The notes beneath the pieces are model-generated. The model worked only from the letters and a program-made list of their open reading frames with translations, did no database searches and was not told the DNA's origin. Shown here piece after piece: positions 7,330 to 16,271 of a DNA stretch of 40,033 nucleotides (within the stretch, counting starts at the first letter, position 1; each line of letters starts with the position of its first letter). Source of the stretch: Lachnospiraceae bacterium (GTDB lineage Bacteria > Bacillota > Clostridia > Lachnospirales > Lachnospiraceae); assembly GCA_030825115.1 (NCBI GenBank), contig JAPJQL010000021.1:20942-60974 (forward strand), written 5' to 3'. The translations under genes were made by a program, and so were the position numbers.

Positions 7330-8715
7330 TCAGGCGTTCCCGCACCCCATTTCCTGCCGTTTCAGCTGCTCTAATTCCTTTAAGATCCCGGTCACGATCA
7401 CCGTCGCCAGCACAAAGGTCAGCATATCTGCCACAGGCTGTGCGATCTGAAGCCCGAACAGGCCAAACAGCCTCGGGAAAGCCATCAGCGCCGGAATCAA
7501 AAACAGCCCCTGGCGTCCCATCGCCACAAGAGAGGCGCGAAATCCGTATCCAATCGACTGGGTGAGCATATTGACCATGATGACCCAGGCCTGGAACGGC
7601 ATCGTCAGAAGCTGCAGCCGCAGCGCCAGCGTGCCAATCTCGATCACCTGCAGATCTTCCCTGCGGAAAGAAGTGATGATCGGCCTGCTGAAGACAAATG
7701 CCGCCGCACCGAACACGGTCAGCATCACGACCGCAACCTTCACGCAGAACCAGTACGCCTCCAAAACACGGTCGTATCTTTTTGCACCAAAATTAAAGCC
7801 GCACACCGGCTGGAATCCCTGTCCGAAGCCAATCAGGCTGGAGTTGATAAACATCATGAACCGGGTCACAATGGACATTGCCGCAATCGCCGCATCTCCA
7901 TACGGACCGGCCGCAAAGTTTAAGACAACCGCCGCCACACTTGCCAGCCCCTGGCGGCAGAATGACGGCAGGCCTGCATGAAGGATAGAACCGTACAAAG
8001 CCAGGCTCGGCCGAAATCTGGAAAACTGGATCCGGATACAGCCTGACTGGTGGTTGCACTGGTAAAAAAGGATACAAAAGCTGACCATCTGGCTCAGCAT
8101 CGTCGCAATCGCCGCCCCTGATATGCCCATCCCAAGCCCAAAGATAAACAATGGGTCCAGCACCATGTTCAGGATGCCGCCTGTGGTGATGCCCACCATC
8201 GCATATACCGCATTCCCCTGCGCCCGCAGGATATTGTTCATGACAAAGGACGTCATCATAAACGGCGCCGCGATCAGGATATAGCGGGCATACTGCTGGG
8301 CATAAGGTGCAATCGTCGGCGTAGCGCCCAAAAAATACACCAGCTGCCGGGAAAACATCGTGCCAGACAGCAAAATAAGAACCCCGATAATCCCCGCCGT
8401 GTAAAATGACACCGCGGCAAACGTTCCCGCCTTTTGCTCATCCCGGTTTCCCAGCGCCCGTGAAATATTGTTCCCGCTCCCCATCCCCAGCGTAAATCCA
8501 ATCGCCTGAATCATCGCCATCGCCGAAAACATGATTCCGACCGCGCCGGATGCGCTGGTCCCGATCTGGCTGACAAAAAATGTATCCGCCATATTGTAGA
8601 TGGATGTGACCAGCATGCTTATGATCGTAGGCACAGCCAGGCCCGGTATCAGCCTATTCACCGGAGTCTCTATCATCTGTTTATATTTTTCCTCTTTTGT
8701 CATTGCCTGTCTCAT
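7330..8715 (-). CDS. MATE family efflux transporter (first of tandem pair)
   Basis: 461 residues with about twelve hydrophobic segments. The N-terminal pattern TPVNRLIPGLAVPTIISMLVT and the repeat-half pattern GLPSFCRQGL are typical of Na+ or H+-coupled MATE multidrug exporters. The ATG at 8715 has AAAGGTGAG about six bases upstream. It lies 13 bases after another MATE gene on the same strand, so the two are probably co-transcribed and could act as separate pumps. The two proteins are clearly diverged, so this is not a recent duplication. Substrate cannot be told from sequence. Confidence 0.9.
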   Translation of the reverse strand: MRQAMTKEEKYKQMIETPVNRLIPGLAVPTIISMLVTSIYNMADTFFVSQIGTSASGAVGIMFSAMAMIQAIGFTLGMGSGNNISRALGNRDEQKAGTFAAVSFYTAGIIGVLILLSGTMFSRQLVYFLGATPTIAPYAQQYARYILIAAPFMMTSFVMNNILRAQGNAVYAMVGITTGGILNMVLDPLFIFGLGMGISGAAIATMLSQMVSFCILFYQCNHQSGCIRIQFSRFRPSLALYGSILHAGLPSFCRQGLASVAAVVLNFAAGPYGDAAIAAMSIVTRFMMFINSSLIGFGQGFQPVCGFNFGAKRYDRVLEAYWFCVKVAVVMLTVFGAAAFVFSRPIITSFRREDLQVIEIGTLALRLQLLTMPFQAWVIMVNMLTQSIGYGFRASLVAMGRQGLFLIPALMAFPRLFGLFGLQIAQPVADMLTFVLATVIVTGILKELEQLKRQEMGCGNA

Positions 8716-8728
8716 CGTTTTCTCACCT

Positions 8729-10099
8729 TTATCCTTTTTCCAGGCCCTCCGGCAGCCGCCGGAGCGTCAGAAGATAATACCCTACAAATACAATCCCCTT
8801 TGCAATGCTGCTGAGCGTCAGAGCCCACCAGATTCCGTTCAGCCCCAGCGCCGTATTCCCCAAAATGATCGCCAGCGGAATCCGCGCCGCGGTAAATACC
8901 ACCGTCAGCAGAGAACAGGACATCGTCTTGCCCATCCCCTGGAGCGCCCCCGCCGTCATCAGCTCTTCACACATAAACATCTGCCCAAAGCCGATAATGG
9001 TCAGATATCCGACCCCAAGCGGCACCACCTCCGGTTCCCGCAAAAACAGGCGAAAGATCGGCTCTGCCCCAAACACCAGAAGACTGGTGGTAAACGTTCC
9101 CCAGATACCGATCAGCACAGCCGCCGTCAGATAACTCTTCCTGACCCGCCCGTAAGCCTTTGCACCAAAATTCTGCCCGGTAAATGCATTCATCGCCGAG
9201 CCAAATCCCTCTGCCGTCATCCAGGAGATACACTCGATCTGCCCGCCGATCCGCTGTACCGCTACCGCTGCATCGCCCCAGGAGGCCACCATCCTGGTCA
9301 GCACCATGGAAATCCCGCAATAAAGCGTATTCTGTACCGCAGATGGAAAGCCCAGGGTTACCATCGCCCGGACATATCCCGGCTCCGACCGTTTCCACAG
9401 CTTTACCCGGCCAAACAGCACCGGATCCGACACGGCCCTGGCCACCAGCACGGCAGTCACGATCATCTGTGCCGTGACGGTAGCTGCCGCCGCGCCTACC
9501 GCCTCCATCCGCGGAAACGGTCCCAGCCCGAAGATCAGCACCGGGTCCAGAACCATGTTCATCACAAGCCCTACACAGTTGGCAAAAAACGGAGTCCTGC
9601 TGTCTCCCACTGCTGTAAACAGCCCGGTCATCGTCTGGTTCAGAAAGGAAAACAGGATCAGCCCGCAGGTGATCCGCAGATACCCCTGTGCATCCTGTAC
9701 GATCTGAGCACTGCTCAGTCCGAAAAAGCCGATCAGTTCTCCGGCAAACAGATTGGTGACCAGGGCATAAACCACCGCCAAAAGCACCGTCATGCGGAGC
9801 GCGCCGCCTGCATATTCCGCAGCATCGTCCATCCTGGATTCCCCCAGGCTGTGGGCCACTTTGACCTGGCCTCCCATCCTCGCCAGCGTCACGACTCCGC
9901 CGGACAGCCATGTGTACATCCCGGCAGCTCCTACAGACGCCACCGCATGGCTGCCCACCCGCCCGATCCAGGCCATATCCGTCAGGTTGTATGCAGTCTG
10001 TACCAGGGACGTCGCCATGATCGGCACTGCAAGCGCCGTCAAAGACGGCAGGATCTTTCCGTTCAATAAATCAATATTCCGCTTCATGCTGTTCCTCAT
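8729..10099 (-). CDS. MATE family efflux transporter (second of tandem pair)
   Basis: 456 residues from ATG 10099; ATG 10087 (MKRN) with AGGA just upstream is an equally good start. Twelve hydrophobic segments, with the family pattern LTALAVPIMATSLVQTAYNLTDMAWIG split over the first two. It is the promoter-proximal member of the pair. The terminator of the nfn operon (10114-10143) lies directly upstream, so a promoter must lie within about 15-50 bases or transcription depends on read-through; I could not identify one. Confidence 0.9.
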   Translation of the reverse strand: MRNSMKRNIDLLNGKILPSLTALAVPIMATSLVQTAYNLTDMAWIGRVGSHAVASVGAAGMYTWLSGGVVTLARMGGQVKVAHSLGESRMDDAAEYAGGALRMTVLLAVVYALVTNLFAGELIGFFGLSSAQIVQDAQGYLRITCGLILFSFLNQTMTGLFTAVGDSRTPFFANCVGLVMNMVLDPVLIFGLGPFPRMEAVGAAAATVTAQMIVTAVLVARAVSDPVLFGRVKLWKRSEPGYVRAMVTLGFPSAVQNTLYCGISMVLTRMVASWGDAAVAVQRIGGQIECISWMTAEGFGSAMNAFTGQNFGAKAYGRVRKSYLTAAVLIGIWGTFTTSLLVFGAEPIFRLFLREPEVVPLGVGYLTIIGFGQMFMCEELMTAGALQGMGKTMSCSLLTVVFTAARIPLAIILGNTALGLNGIWWALTLSSIAKGIVFVGYYLLTLRRLPEGLEKG

Positions 10100-10113
10100 C
10101 TATTCTTTTTCCC

Positions 10114-10143
10114 AAAAACAGACAGGCATCTCTACCTGTCTGT
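10114..10143 (-). terminator. Terminator of the nfn operon
   Basis: On the minus strand, ACAGACAGG pairs with CCTGTCTGT around an eight-base loop and is followed by five T residues. It starts 37 bases after the nfnB stop. Confidence 0.88.
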
Positions 10144-10179
10144 CTTCGGCACGTATCTCTGTCTCAATATCAGAATGCC

Positions 10180-11565
10180 TTATTTGCTGCTCAGATACTC
10201 GTGGATTCCCTTTGCGCCGGCACGTCCTGCCTCCATGGCAAGGATAACCGTTGCCGCGCCTGTCACCGCATCTCCGCCTGCGAACACGCCCGGTCTGGAT
10301 GTCTGGCCGTTCTCCGGCTCTGCCACGATACATTTGCGCCTGTTGATTTCCAGGCCTTTTGTCGTAGAAGAGATCAGCGGGTTCGGGGAAGTGCCCAGAG
10401 ACATGATGACCGTATCCACCTCGATCGTATAATCGGAGCCCTCGATCTCAACCGGTCTTCTTCTGCCGGACGCATCCGGCTCTCCCAGCTCCATCTTGCG
10501 GACAACCATACCGCTCACCCAGCCGTTTTCATCGGTCAGGATCTCCACCGGATTGGTCAGAAGGTTAAAGATGATGCCCTCTTCCTTTGCATGGTGGACT
10601 TCCTCCACACGGGCCGGAAGCTCTGCTTCACTTCTGCGGTATACAATATGTACCTCCGCTCCCAGACGCAGCGCCGTCCTTGCAGCATCCATCGCAACGT
10701 TGCCACCGCCGACTACCGCTACCTTTTTCCCTGCCACGATCGGAGTGTCATAATCGTCGCGGAATGCCTTCATCAGATTGCTTCTGGTCAGGTACTCATT
10801 GGCGGAGAAGACGCCGTTGGCGTTCTCGCCCGGGATACCCATAAACTTCGGAAGCCCTGCGCCAGAGCCGATGAAGACCGCCTCAAATCCCTCCTCGTCC
10901 ATCAGCTCATCGATCGTCACGGATTTGCCGATGATCACGTCGGTTTCCAGCTTTACGCCCAGCTTCTTCACATTTTCAATCTCCGTCTTGACAACCGTCT
11001 CTTTTGGAAGACGGAACTCCGGAATTCCATAGATCAAAACGCCGCCCGGCTCATGGAGCGCCTCAAAGATCGTCACGTCATACCCCATCTTTGCCAAATC
11101 GCCTGCACAGGTCAGACCGGCAGGACCAGAACCGATGACAGCGACCTTTTTCCCGTTCTTTTCTTCCGGGGCAGCCGGAACAAAACCGTTCTCCCTCGAC
11201 CAGTCTGCCACAAAACGCTCCAGTTTTCCGATGGAGATCGGCTCACCCTTGATCCCGCGGATGCAGACGCCCTCGCACTGGCTCTCCTGTGGGCATACAC
11301 GGCCGCAGACAGCCGGCAGGGCGGATGCTTTGGCGATCACCCTGGCAGCCTCTTCAAAATTCCCCTCGCCCACTTCCTTGATAAAGCCGGGAATGTCGAT
11401 TGAAACCGGGCAGCCGCCCATACATTTTGCATTCTTACACTTCAGGCATCTGGCAGCCTCTTCCATCGCCTCTTCTTTATTATATCCCAGGCAGACCTCC
11501 TCAAAATTGGTTGCCCTTACCTTCGGGTCCTGCTCGCGGACCGGCACTTTCTTCAATACGTCCAT
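10180..11565 (-). CDS. nfnB: NADPH-binding flavoprotein, NfnB / glutamate synthase small-subunit type
   Basis: 461 residues. The N-terminus has two four-cysteine sets for 4Fe-4S clusters: C40, C43, C48, C52 in CLKCKNAKCMGGC, and a second near 86-101 (CGRVCPQESQCEGVC). An FAD dinucleotide motif GSGPAGLTCAG follows near 146 and an NADPH motif GGGNVAMDAAR near 285. This is the layout of glutamate synthase beta subunits and of NfnB. The gene immediately upstream (16 bases) encodes the NfnA partner. Together they form NADH-dependent reduced ferredoxin:NADP oxidoreductase, which couples ferredoxin and NADH oxidation to NADPH formation by flavin-based bifurcation. Older annotations call such pairs SudAB. 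The absence of a glutamate synthase large subunit favours NfnB. Confidence 0.88.
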   Translation of the reverse strand: MDVLKKVPVREQDPKVRATNFEEVCLGYNKEEAMEEAARCLKCKNAKCMGGCPVSIDIPGFIKEVGEGNFEEAARVIAKASALPAVCGRVCPQESQCEGVCIRGIKGEPISIGKLERFVADWSRENGFVPAAPEEKNGKKVAVIGSGPAGLTCAGDLAKMGYDVTIFEALHEPGGVLIYGIPEFRLPKETVVKTEIENVKKLGVKLETDVIIGKSVTIDELMDEEGFEAVFIGSGAGLPKFMGIPGENANGVFSANEYLTRSNLMKAFRDDYDTPIVAGKKVAVVGGGNVAMDAARTALRLGAEVHIVYRRSEAELPARVEEVHHAKEEGIIFNLLTNPVEILTDENGWVSGMVVRKMELGEPDASGRRRPVEIEGSDYTIEVDTVIMSLGTSPNPLISSTTKGLEINRRKCIVAEPENGQTSRPGVFAGGDAVTGAATVILAMEAGRAGAKGIHEYLSSK

Positions 11566-11581
11566 GTTTCCATCCTCCCGA

Positions 11582-12469
11582 TTAATTGCAGTTTCCGCAG
11601 CCGCCGTGGTGGGTATCGCCCTCCAATGCCTTCAGCATCGCGCGGCCCTCTTCGGTCTTGTAGATCTGCTGTCTCTTCATAGCCTCGTCAAAATTCACCA
11701 GATGGCCGTCAAACTCCGGTCCGTCCACGCAGGCAAATTTCACCTCTCCCCCGACGCTCAGACGGCAGGCGCCGCACATGCCGGTTCCGTCTACCATGAT
11801 CGGATTCATGCTGACGACCGTCGGCAGGTTCAGCTCTTTTGTCAGCAGACATACAAACTTCATCATGATCATAGGTCCGATAGCCACACAGACATCGTAC
11901 TGTTTTCCCTGATTCACAACCAGGTCCTTGATGACGTCGGTCACCATGCCCTTGCGGACATAAGAGCCGTCGTCGGTGGTGATGTACAGATTTCCCGCAA
12001 CCTCTTTCATCATATCTTCCAGAATCAAAAGATCATGGTTCTTTGCTCCTACGATGACATCAGCTTCGATGCCATGTTCCTTCAGCCATTTTACCTGCGG
12101 ATATACCGGAGCCGTGCCGACGCCGCCGGCCACGAACAGATATCTCTTTTTCTTTAAAACTTCCAGGTCTTCTTTCACGAATTCGGATGCCTGGCCAAGC
12201 GGTCCCACAAAGTCCTGGAACGCATCGCCGGCTTTTAAATGTGACATCTTCTCCGTAGATGCGCCTACGATCTGGAACACGATCGTGACCGTTCCCGCAT
12301 CCCTGTCATAGTCGCAGATGGTCAGCGGGATCCGCTCCCCCTTCTCATCCATCTTCACAATCACGAATTCACCCGGCTCACAGGCCTTCGCCACACGCGG
12401 AGCTTCTACGTCCATAAGGAAAATCTTCTCCGCCAGCTTTTCGGCTTTTAAAATCTTGTACATCTCCAT
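11582..12469 (-). CDS. nfnA: FAD/NAD-binding [2Fe-2S] subunit NfnA (SudB type)
   Basis: 295 residues of the ferredoxin reductase-like family: an FAD-binding barrel with RIPLTICDYD, an NAD-binding half starting VAGGVGTAPVYP, and a C-terminal cluster-binding segment DGTGMCGACRLSVGG plus FACVDGPEFDGH. The aspartate followed by three cysteines matches the unusual ligand set of the NfnA 2Fe-2S cluster. ATG 12469 has AGGAGGATGG upstream. It is the first gene of the operon, with a good promoter at 12515-12543. The last residues (HHGGCGNCN) form a Cys-rich tail of unknown role. Confidence 0.88.
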   Translation of the reverse strand: MEMYKILKAEKLAEKIFLMDVEAPRVAKACEPGEFVIVKMDEKGERIPLTICDYDRDAGTVTIVFQIVGASTEKMSHLKAGDAFQDFVGPLGQASEFVKEDLEVLKKKRYLFVAGGVGTAPVYPQVKWLKEHGIEADVIVGAKNHDLLILEDMMKEVAGNLYITTDDGSYVRKGMVTDVIKDLVVNQGKQYDVCVAIGPMIMMKFVCLLTKELNLPTVVSMNPIMVDGTGMCGACRLSVGGEVKFACVDGPEFDGHLVNFDEAMKRQQIYKTEEGRAMLKALEGDTHHGGCGNCN

Positions 12470-12514
12470 CCTCCTACTAATACGTTGCTTACTGATAATC
12501 AGTTAACTACCCTC

Positions 12515-12543
12515 ATTCTAGCACTTTATATTTAGAGATACAA
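12515..12543 (-). promoter_or_regulatory. nfnAB promoter
   Basis: Minus-strand TTGTAT (12538-12543), 17-base spacer, TAGAAT (12515-12520), about 45 bases before the nfnA ATG. Confidence 0.7.
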
Positions 12544-12580
12544 TAGGGTTCTAAATTTTTTTTAGTTTTCAGATCAAAAC

Positions 12581-13069
12581 CTATTTTTTTTTGTACATTT
12601 TAAACAAGTAGCACAGGTCAAAATAAGTCTGTTCCTCACTCTCTGCCACGACCTCCCATTCCGAATCCTGATCCAGATCAGGGAAATAGGTATCTGCGGA
12701 ATACGCAAAATCAATCCAGGTGACATGGGCCACATCACAGTAGGGCAAAAACTGCTCGTAGATGCTCTGTCCCCCGATGATGAACACGTCTTCCGTCGGA
12801 TAAGCCTTCAGCAGCTCAAGGGTTTCTTCCACGCTGTGGCAGACGCAGGCGCCGTTTACCCGGTATCCGGGGTCCTTCGTCAGCACGATGTTCGTCCTGC
12901 CGTAGAGAGGCTGGCCCCCCGGAAGGCTTTCAAACGTCTTTCTCCCCATCACGATGACCTTGCCCATCGTCTCTTCCCGAAACATTTTCTGGTCCTGGGG
13001 GATCGTCACCAGCAGCTGTCCTTTATTTCCGATCGCCCAGTGCCTGTCCACCGCTACTATGATATTCAA
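12581..13069 (-). CDS. folA: Dihydrofolate reductase
   Basis: 162 residues, typical for FolA. The N-terminus MNIIVAVDRHWAIGNKGQLL, the segment VIVMGRKTFESLP (NADPH binding) and VFIIGGQSIYEQFLP are the family's hallmarks. It reduces dihydrofolate to tetrahydrofolate with NADPH. It lies 50 bases after a ThyX-like gene on the same strand. That neighbour fits, since thymidylate synthesis and DHFR are commonly linked. Confidence 0.95.
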   Translation of the reverse strand: MNIIVAVDRHWAIGNKGQLLVTIPQDQKMFREETMGKVIVMGRKTFESLPGGQPLYGRTNIVLTKDPGYRVNGACVCHSVEETLELLKAYPTEDVFIIGGQSIYEQFLPYCDVAHVTWIDFAYSADTYFPDLDQDSEWEVVAESEEQTYFDLCYLFKMYKKK

Positions 13070-13119
13070 TCTGCACCCTCCTCTTTTTTGGCGTCCGTAT
13101 TACAGCCCCTTGTTGCCGG

Positions 13120-13749
13120 TCACTCTGCATCGGCCGCGATGATGATCTCCTTCGCATATGGCAGGCTCTCGATCCACCTGCATAAGGTATGCCACTCTTC
13201 CAGCTTGTGATTTTTTCTCGCAAAGTAGATGTTCACTAACGTCTCATAATTCAGCGTACAGGTCCGCATCTGGTTATAGCTGGAAGGAAGAAGCTGGATC
13301 AGATCATACCAGTCCTCTTTTTTCCTGCCGCCTTCCAGATATCTCAGGCGGATCGCTTCCAGCCTGTCTACCACCGTCTGCATAAACTCCAGGGTATCCG
13401 GCGTCATATGGTCATGGCTGAAATCATCTAAGGTAAACGGTTTGCTGTGGATCTTGTGCATCGTACTCGTGGAGTTTGCCACCGTGGCCACTTTATAAGT
13501 GTCGTACTCCTTCCACCAGTACAGGGGGGCGGTAATGTCTACGGAGACAAAGATCTGGCGGATAAATTTCCGGTGGTCGCTGCCTGCCTTCCGAAGGCGT
13601 TTTGCAAGATCCAGGTCATTCTCGCCCAAGATATAATTTCCCTCTCCGTCGTAAGAGCTGTCCATCCTGCCCCAGCTGTTCATCGGGTTTCTGGCTCCTC
13701 TCATGGCATTTTCCAGGTTCATAACGCTGGTACGTTCTAATATGATCAT
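13120..13749 (-). CDS. Diverged ThyX-like protein
   Basis: 209 residues; ATG at 13749 with AAAGGA 8 bases upstream. I see a weak but ordered resemblance to flavin-dependent thymidylate synthase. The segment VSVDITAPLYWWKEYDTYK followed by VANSTSTMH takes the place of the ThyX RHR..S.NE.S.RY signature, and LLPSS..., TLNYETL and YFARKNHKLEEWHTLCRW parallel the ThyX C-terminal half. The catalytic RHR motif itself is absent, so ordinary ThyX activity is doubtful. It is cotranscribed with folA, which supports a folate or nucleotide link. Similar proteins in Clostridia are usually left as hypothetical. The ThyX relation is my inference. Confidence 0.6.
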   Translation of the reverse strand: MIILERTSVMNLENAMRGARNPMNSWGRMDSSYDGEGNYILGENDLDLAKRLRKAGSDHRKFIRQIFVSVDITAPLYWWKEYDTYKVATVANSTSTMHKIHSKPFTLDDFSHDHMTPDTLEFMQTVVDRLEAIRLRYLEGGRKKEDWYDLIQLLPSSYNQMRTCTLNYETLVNIYFARKNHKLEEWHTLCRWIESLPYAKEIIIAADAE

Positions 13750-13800
13750 GATATAATCCTTTCTGTCCAGTCAGTCACTGCAATTTCACAGTTGCTTTTC

Positions 13801-13829
13801 ATTATACCCAATCTGGGAACGCGTGACAA
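13801..13829 (-). promoter_or_regulatory. Promoter of the ThyX-like/folA unit
   Basis: Minus-strand TTGTCA (13824-13829), a 17-base spacer and perfect TATAAT (13801-13806), about 50 bases before the start codon. Confidence 0.8.
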
Positions 13830-13857
13830 GTATTTTTTCACAGCATCGCTTTAATGT

Positions 13858-13887
13858 AAAAAAGAACCGGTCTTCACCAGTTCTTTT
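13858..13887 (-). terminator. Terminator of the mod/mocA operon
   Basis: Minus strand: AAAAGAACTGGT pairs with ACCGGTTCTTTT (one G-U) around GAAG and ends in a T run. It lies 11 bases after the mocA-like stop. Confidence 0.88.
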
Positions 13888-13897
13888 CCCGTCCGTT

Positions 13898-14503
13898 CTA
13901 ACCTTCTGTATGGCGGACGTCGATATCCACCAGTTCTTTTCCGTCCTCCACCTCATAGAGGCACAAATCCTCCAAATGCCGCCTCAGCACCCGCTTACCG
14001 CCCACATCTCCGCGAAGTTCCCGCAGTTCTCCCCAGTACTTTCTTGCAAAGATTGCCGGATTTCCAAAGTCTCCCTGATGGCAGAGGCAGGCAAGCCCCT
14101 GTCCGCTTTCCCGCCACGCCGCCAAAAGAGCCGCAACCGTCTCCTTCCTCAGCCAGGGCTGGTCACAGACAGCAAAGCAGGCGGCATCCGCATCCGACAG
14201 TTCCAACGCCCGGAGAGCCAGATGGATGGAGTGGGAGATTCCAAGCTGGCTCTCCGGGTTTATGATCACCTCATAACCTTCCCCTGCCAGATCCTTTGCA
14301 ATCTCCGGATACTGCGTCACCAGGATCTTCTTCCGAAAAAAATCCTCCGGAAGCTGTCCAGCCTGATCCGTGATATGACGGTACATCGGCTTTCCATAAA
14401 AATCGCTGAGCAGCTTGTTCCCATGAAACCTCCGGCTGTCCCCCGCCGCCAGCAGCACCAGTGCCACACGTTTTTCTCTTTCCATATATTCTCCCGTCAT
14501 CAT
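13898..14503 (-). CDS. mocA: MobA-like nucleotidyltransferase (MocA/YgfJ type)
   Basis: About 200 residues. LVLLAAGDSRRFHGNKLL is the nucleotide-binding loop of MobA/MocA-like transferases, and FAVCDQPWLRKETV contains the metal-binding DQP variant seen in MocA. MocA attaches CMP to molybdopterin for xanthine dehydrogenase-type enzymes; YgfJ is the version found with the purine cluster. ATG 14503 (GGGGG 5 bases upstream) and ATG 14485 (GGGAG 5 bases upstream) are both plausible starts. It follows modC by 15 bases and ends the operon. Choice between molybdopterin cytidylyltransferase and a related function is not settled by sequence. Confidence 0.82.
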   Translation of the reverse strand: MMTGEYMEREKRVALVLLAAGDSRRFHGNKLLSDFYGKPMYRHITDQAGQLPEDFFRKKILVTQYPEIAKDLAGEGYEVIINPESQLGISHSIHLALRALELSDADAACFAVCDQPWLRKETVAALLAAWRESGQGLACLCHQGDFGNPAIFARKYWGELRELRGDVGGKRVLRRHLEDLCLYEVEDGKELVDIDVRHTEG

Positions 14504-14518
14504 CAAGTCCCCCTGCGT

Positions 14519-15562
14519 CTAATTTTCCCTCAGAAACAGCACGCTCTCTTCCGGTATCCTCAGATATTCCGGCATCTGCCTGCCCAGCACGTTTCTGTAA
14601 TCTTCTTTTGATATCTTCCACCAGATTCCGTTGTCCAGGATTCCCGTCATCTCAAACGGGTCCTCCAGCACCTTGTCCCAGCGGCAGGCAAATACATTTC
14701 CCTCTGCGTCCGCCGAAACCGGCTTAAGATAGTGCGCCCGGATTCCAATCGCCTCTGCCCAGACCGGAATGGTCTGTTTGAACTCCAGCGTTAGTCCCCA
14801 GTCCGGAATCTCCAGCCGGTGATCCGAAACCCGCTTGATTCCGACAATGTTCTTGCATCCGGTCAGCCTTGCCACCGCTGTCATCTGCGGGTCCGCAAAC
14901 ACGGCCTTCGTCTCGCCGGAGGCCACCAGCTTCCCCCGGTCCAGCACATGAATCTGGCTGCAAAAGCGGTACACCTCGTCCCTGCTGTGGGTGACCATCA
15001 GGATCTCACCCCGGTATTCCCGCAAAATATCGAGCAGCTCAATCTGCAGTTTCTCCTTCAGATAAGTGTCCAGCGCAGAAAACGGCTCATCCAGCATCAG
15101 CACATCCGGATCGGAGGCAAGGATCCGCGCCAGCGCAACCCTCTGCTGCTGGCCGCCCGAGAGCCTTGCCGGATAGCGGTCGGCCAGCTCCCCGATCCGG
15201 AGAAGCTCCAAATAAAAATCTCCCGTCTTTCGCTTCTCTTCTTTCGTCCCGGCCACAGCGATCTGAACATTCTCCCGAACCGTCATCCCCGGAAACAGGG
15301 CATAGTTCTGGAACAGATATCCCACACGGCGCTTCTGTACCCTCAGGTCGATCCCCTTTTCAGAATCATACAGCACCCTGCCGTTTAACACGATCCGCCC
15401 CCGGTCGGGGGTGACGATTCCCGCGATGCATTTTAAGGTCATGCTCTTCCCGCAGCCGGACGCCCCCAGGATTCCCGTGATCCCGGTCGTCTGTTCCGTA
15501 TCAAACTTCACCTGAAGCGTAACATCCTTCAGCTTTTTTTCTATATCGATATAAAGTCCCAT
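14519..15562 (-). CDS. modC: Molybdate ABC transporter ATP-binding protein
   Basis: 347 residues from ATG 15562, with GGAGGGA six bases upstream. Walker A GASGCGKS, signature LSGGQQQR, Walker B VLMLDEPFSALD and switch histidine VTHSRDE are all present. A C-terminal 130-residue regulatory domain is present, as in ModC/CysA-type ATPases. It energises molybdate uptake with ModB and ModA, whose genes lie immediately upstream in the same operon. Confidence 0.93.
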   Translation of the reverse strand: MGLYIDIEKKLKDVTLQVKFDTEQTTGITGILGASGCGKSMTLKCIAGIVTPDRGRIVLNGRVLYDSEKGIDLRVQKRRVGYLFQNYALFPGMTVRENVQIAVAGTKEEKRKTGDFYLELLRIGELADRYPARLSGGQQQRVALARILASDPDVLMLDEPFSALDTYLKEKLQIELLDILREYRGEILMVTHSRDEVYRFCSQIHVLDRGKLVASGETKAVFADPQMTAVARLTGCKNIVGIKRVSDHRLEIPDWGLTLEFKQTIPVWAEAIGIRAHYLKPVSADAEGNVFACRWDKVLEDPFEMTGILDNGIWWKISKEDYRNVLGRQMPEYLRIPEESVLFLREN

Positions 15563-15582
15563 CTTTCCCTCCGGCAGCGTAT

Positions 15583-16251
15583 TTACCGTTCCATCCGTCT
15601 TCCGGCTGCCGCCGCATTCATAATACCCACGATAAACAAAGACATCGCCACGATGATCCAGACATAGACGCCGGCGCCTTCCATGTTGCCGGCCGCCACC
15701 TCCGAATAGATCGCAAGCGGCAGCGTCCTCGTCTTTCCGGCGATATTTCCTGCGATCATGGCAGTCGCCCCAAACTCCCCAAGCCCTCTGGTAAATGCCA
15801 GGACACCGCCGGACAGAACGCCCGGCAGAGCACCCGGCATGGTGATCCTCCAAAAGATCGTCCACTCGGAAAGACCCAGGGTCTGACCCGCATAGATCAG
15901 GTTTTCATCCACCTGCTCAAATGCGCCGCGGGCAGAGCGGTACATCAGGGGGAATGAGATCACCACTGCCGCCAGCACCGTCGCCGCCCAGGAAAATGCT
16001 ATCTTTACACCGAAATATTCCAGAAAAAACTGACCGATGGGGCGTCTCACCCCAAACAGATACAGCAGGAAAAACCCGGCTACGGTTGGAGGAAGTACCA
16101 GCGGCAATGTCAAGATCCCGTCGAGAAGAACCTTAAGTTTCTCATTTCTGATGGCAATAACGATCTTTGCCGCAGCGATTCCCAGAAAAAATGTGATAAA
16201 GATCGCCGCTCCTGCTGTCTTAAGCGATATCAGTATCGGGCTAAAGTCCAT
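15583..16251 (-). CDS. modB: Molybdate ABC transporter permease
   Basis: 222 residues with five to six membrane segments. The cytoplasmic loop EWTIFWRITMPGALPGVLSG is the EAA loop that contacts ModC. The start MDFSPILISLKTA is typical of ModB. It lies 20 bases after modA and 20 bases before modC. Confidence 0.94.
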   Translation of the reverse strand: MDFSPILISLKTAGAAIFITFFLGIAAAKIVIAIRNEKLKVLLDGILTLPLVLPPTVAGFFLLYLFGVRRPIGQFFLEYFGVKIAFSWAATVLAAVVISFPLMYRSARGAFEQVDENLIYAGQTLGLSEWTIFWRITMPGALPGVLSGGVLAFTRGLGEFGATAMIAGNIAGKTRTLPLAIYSEVAAGNMEGAGVYVWIIVAMSLFIVGIMNAAAAGRRMER

Positions 16252-16271
16252 GACCTGTTTTTCTCCCCCGT

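Noticed and set aside
8600..10069. Long open frame on the plus strand opposite the MATE genes
   Set aside because: It is antisense to two well-supported MATE genes, is rich in Arg, His and Pro as expected for a reverse-frame shadow of GC-rich code, and has no ribosome site.
10201..12157. Open frames on the plus strand opposite nfnA and nfnB
   Set aside because: Low-complexity His/Arg-rich shadows of recognisable genes; no promoter or family resemblance.
10180..12469. Glutamate synthase operon
   Set aside because: No large glutamate synthase subunit; the upstream gene has NfnA-type cluster ligands, so NfnAB is the better call.
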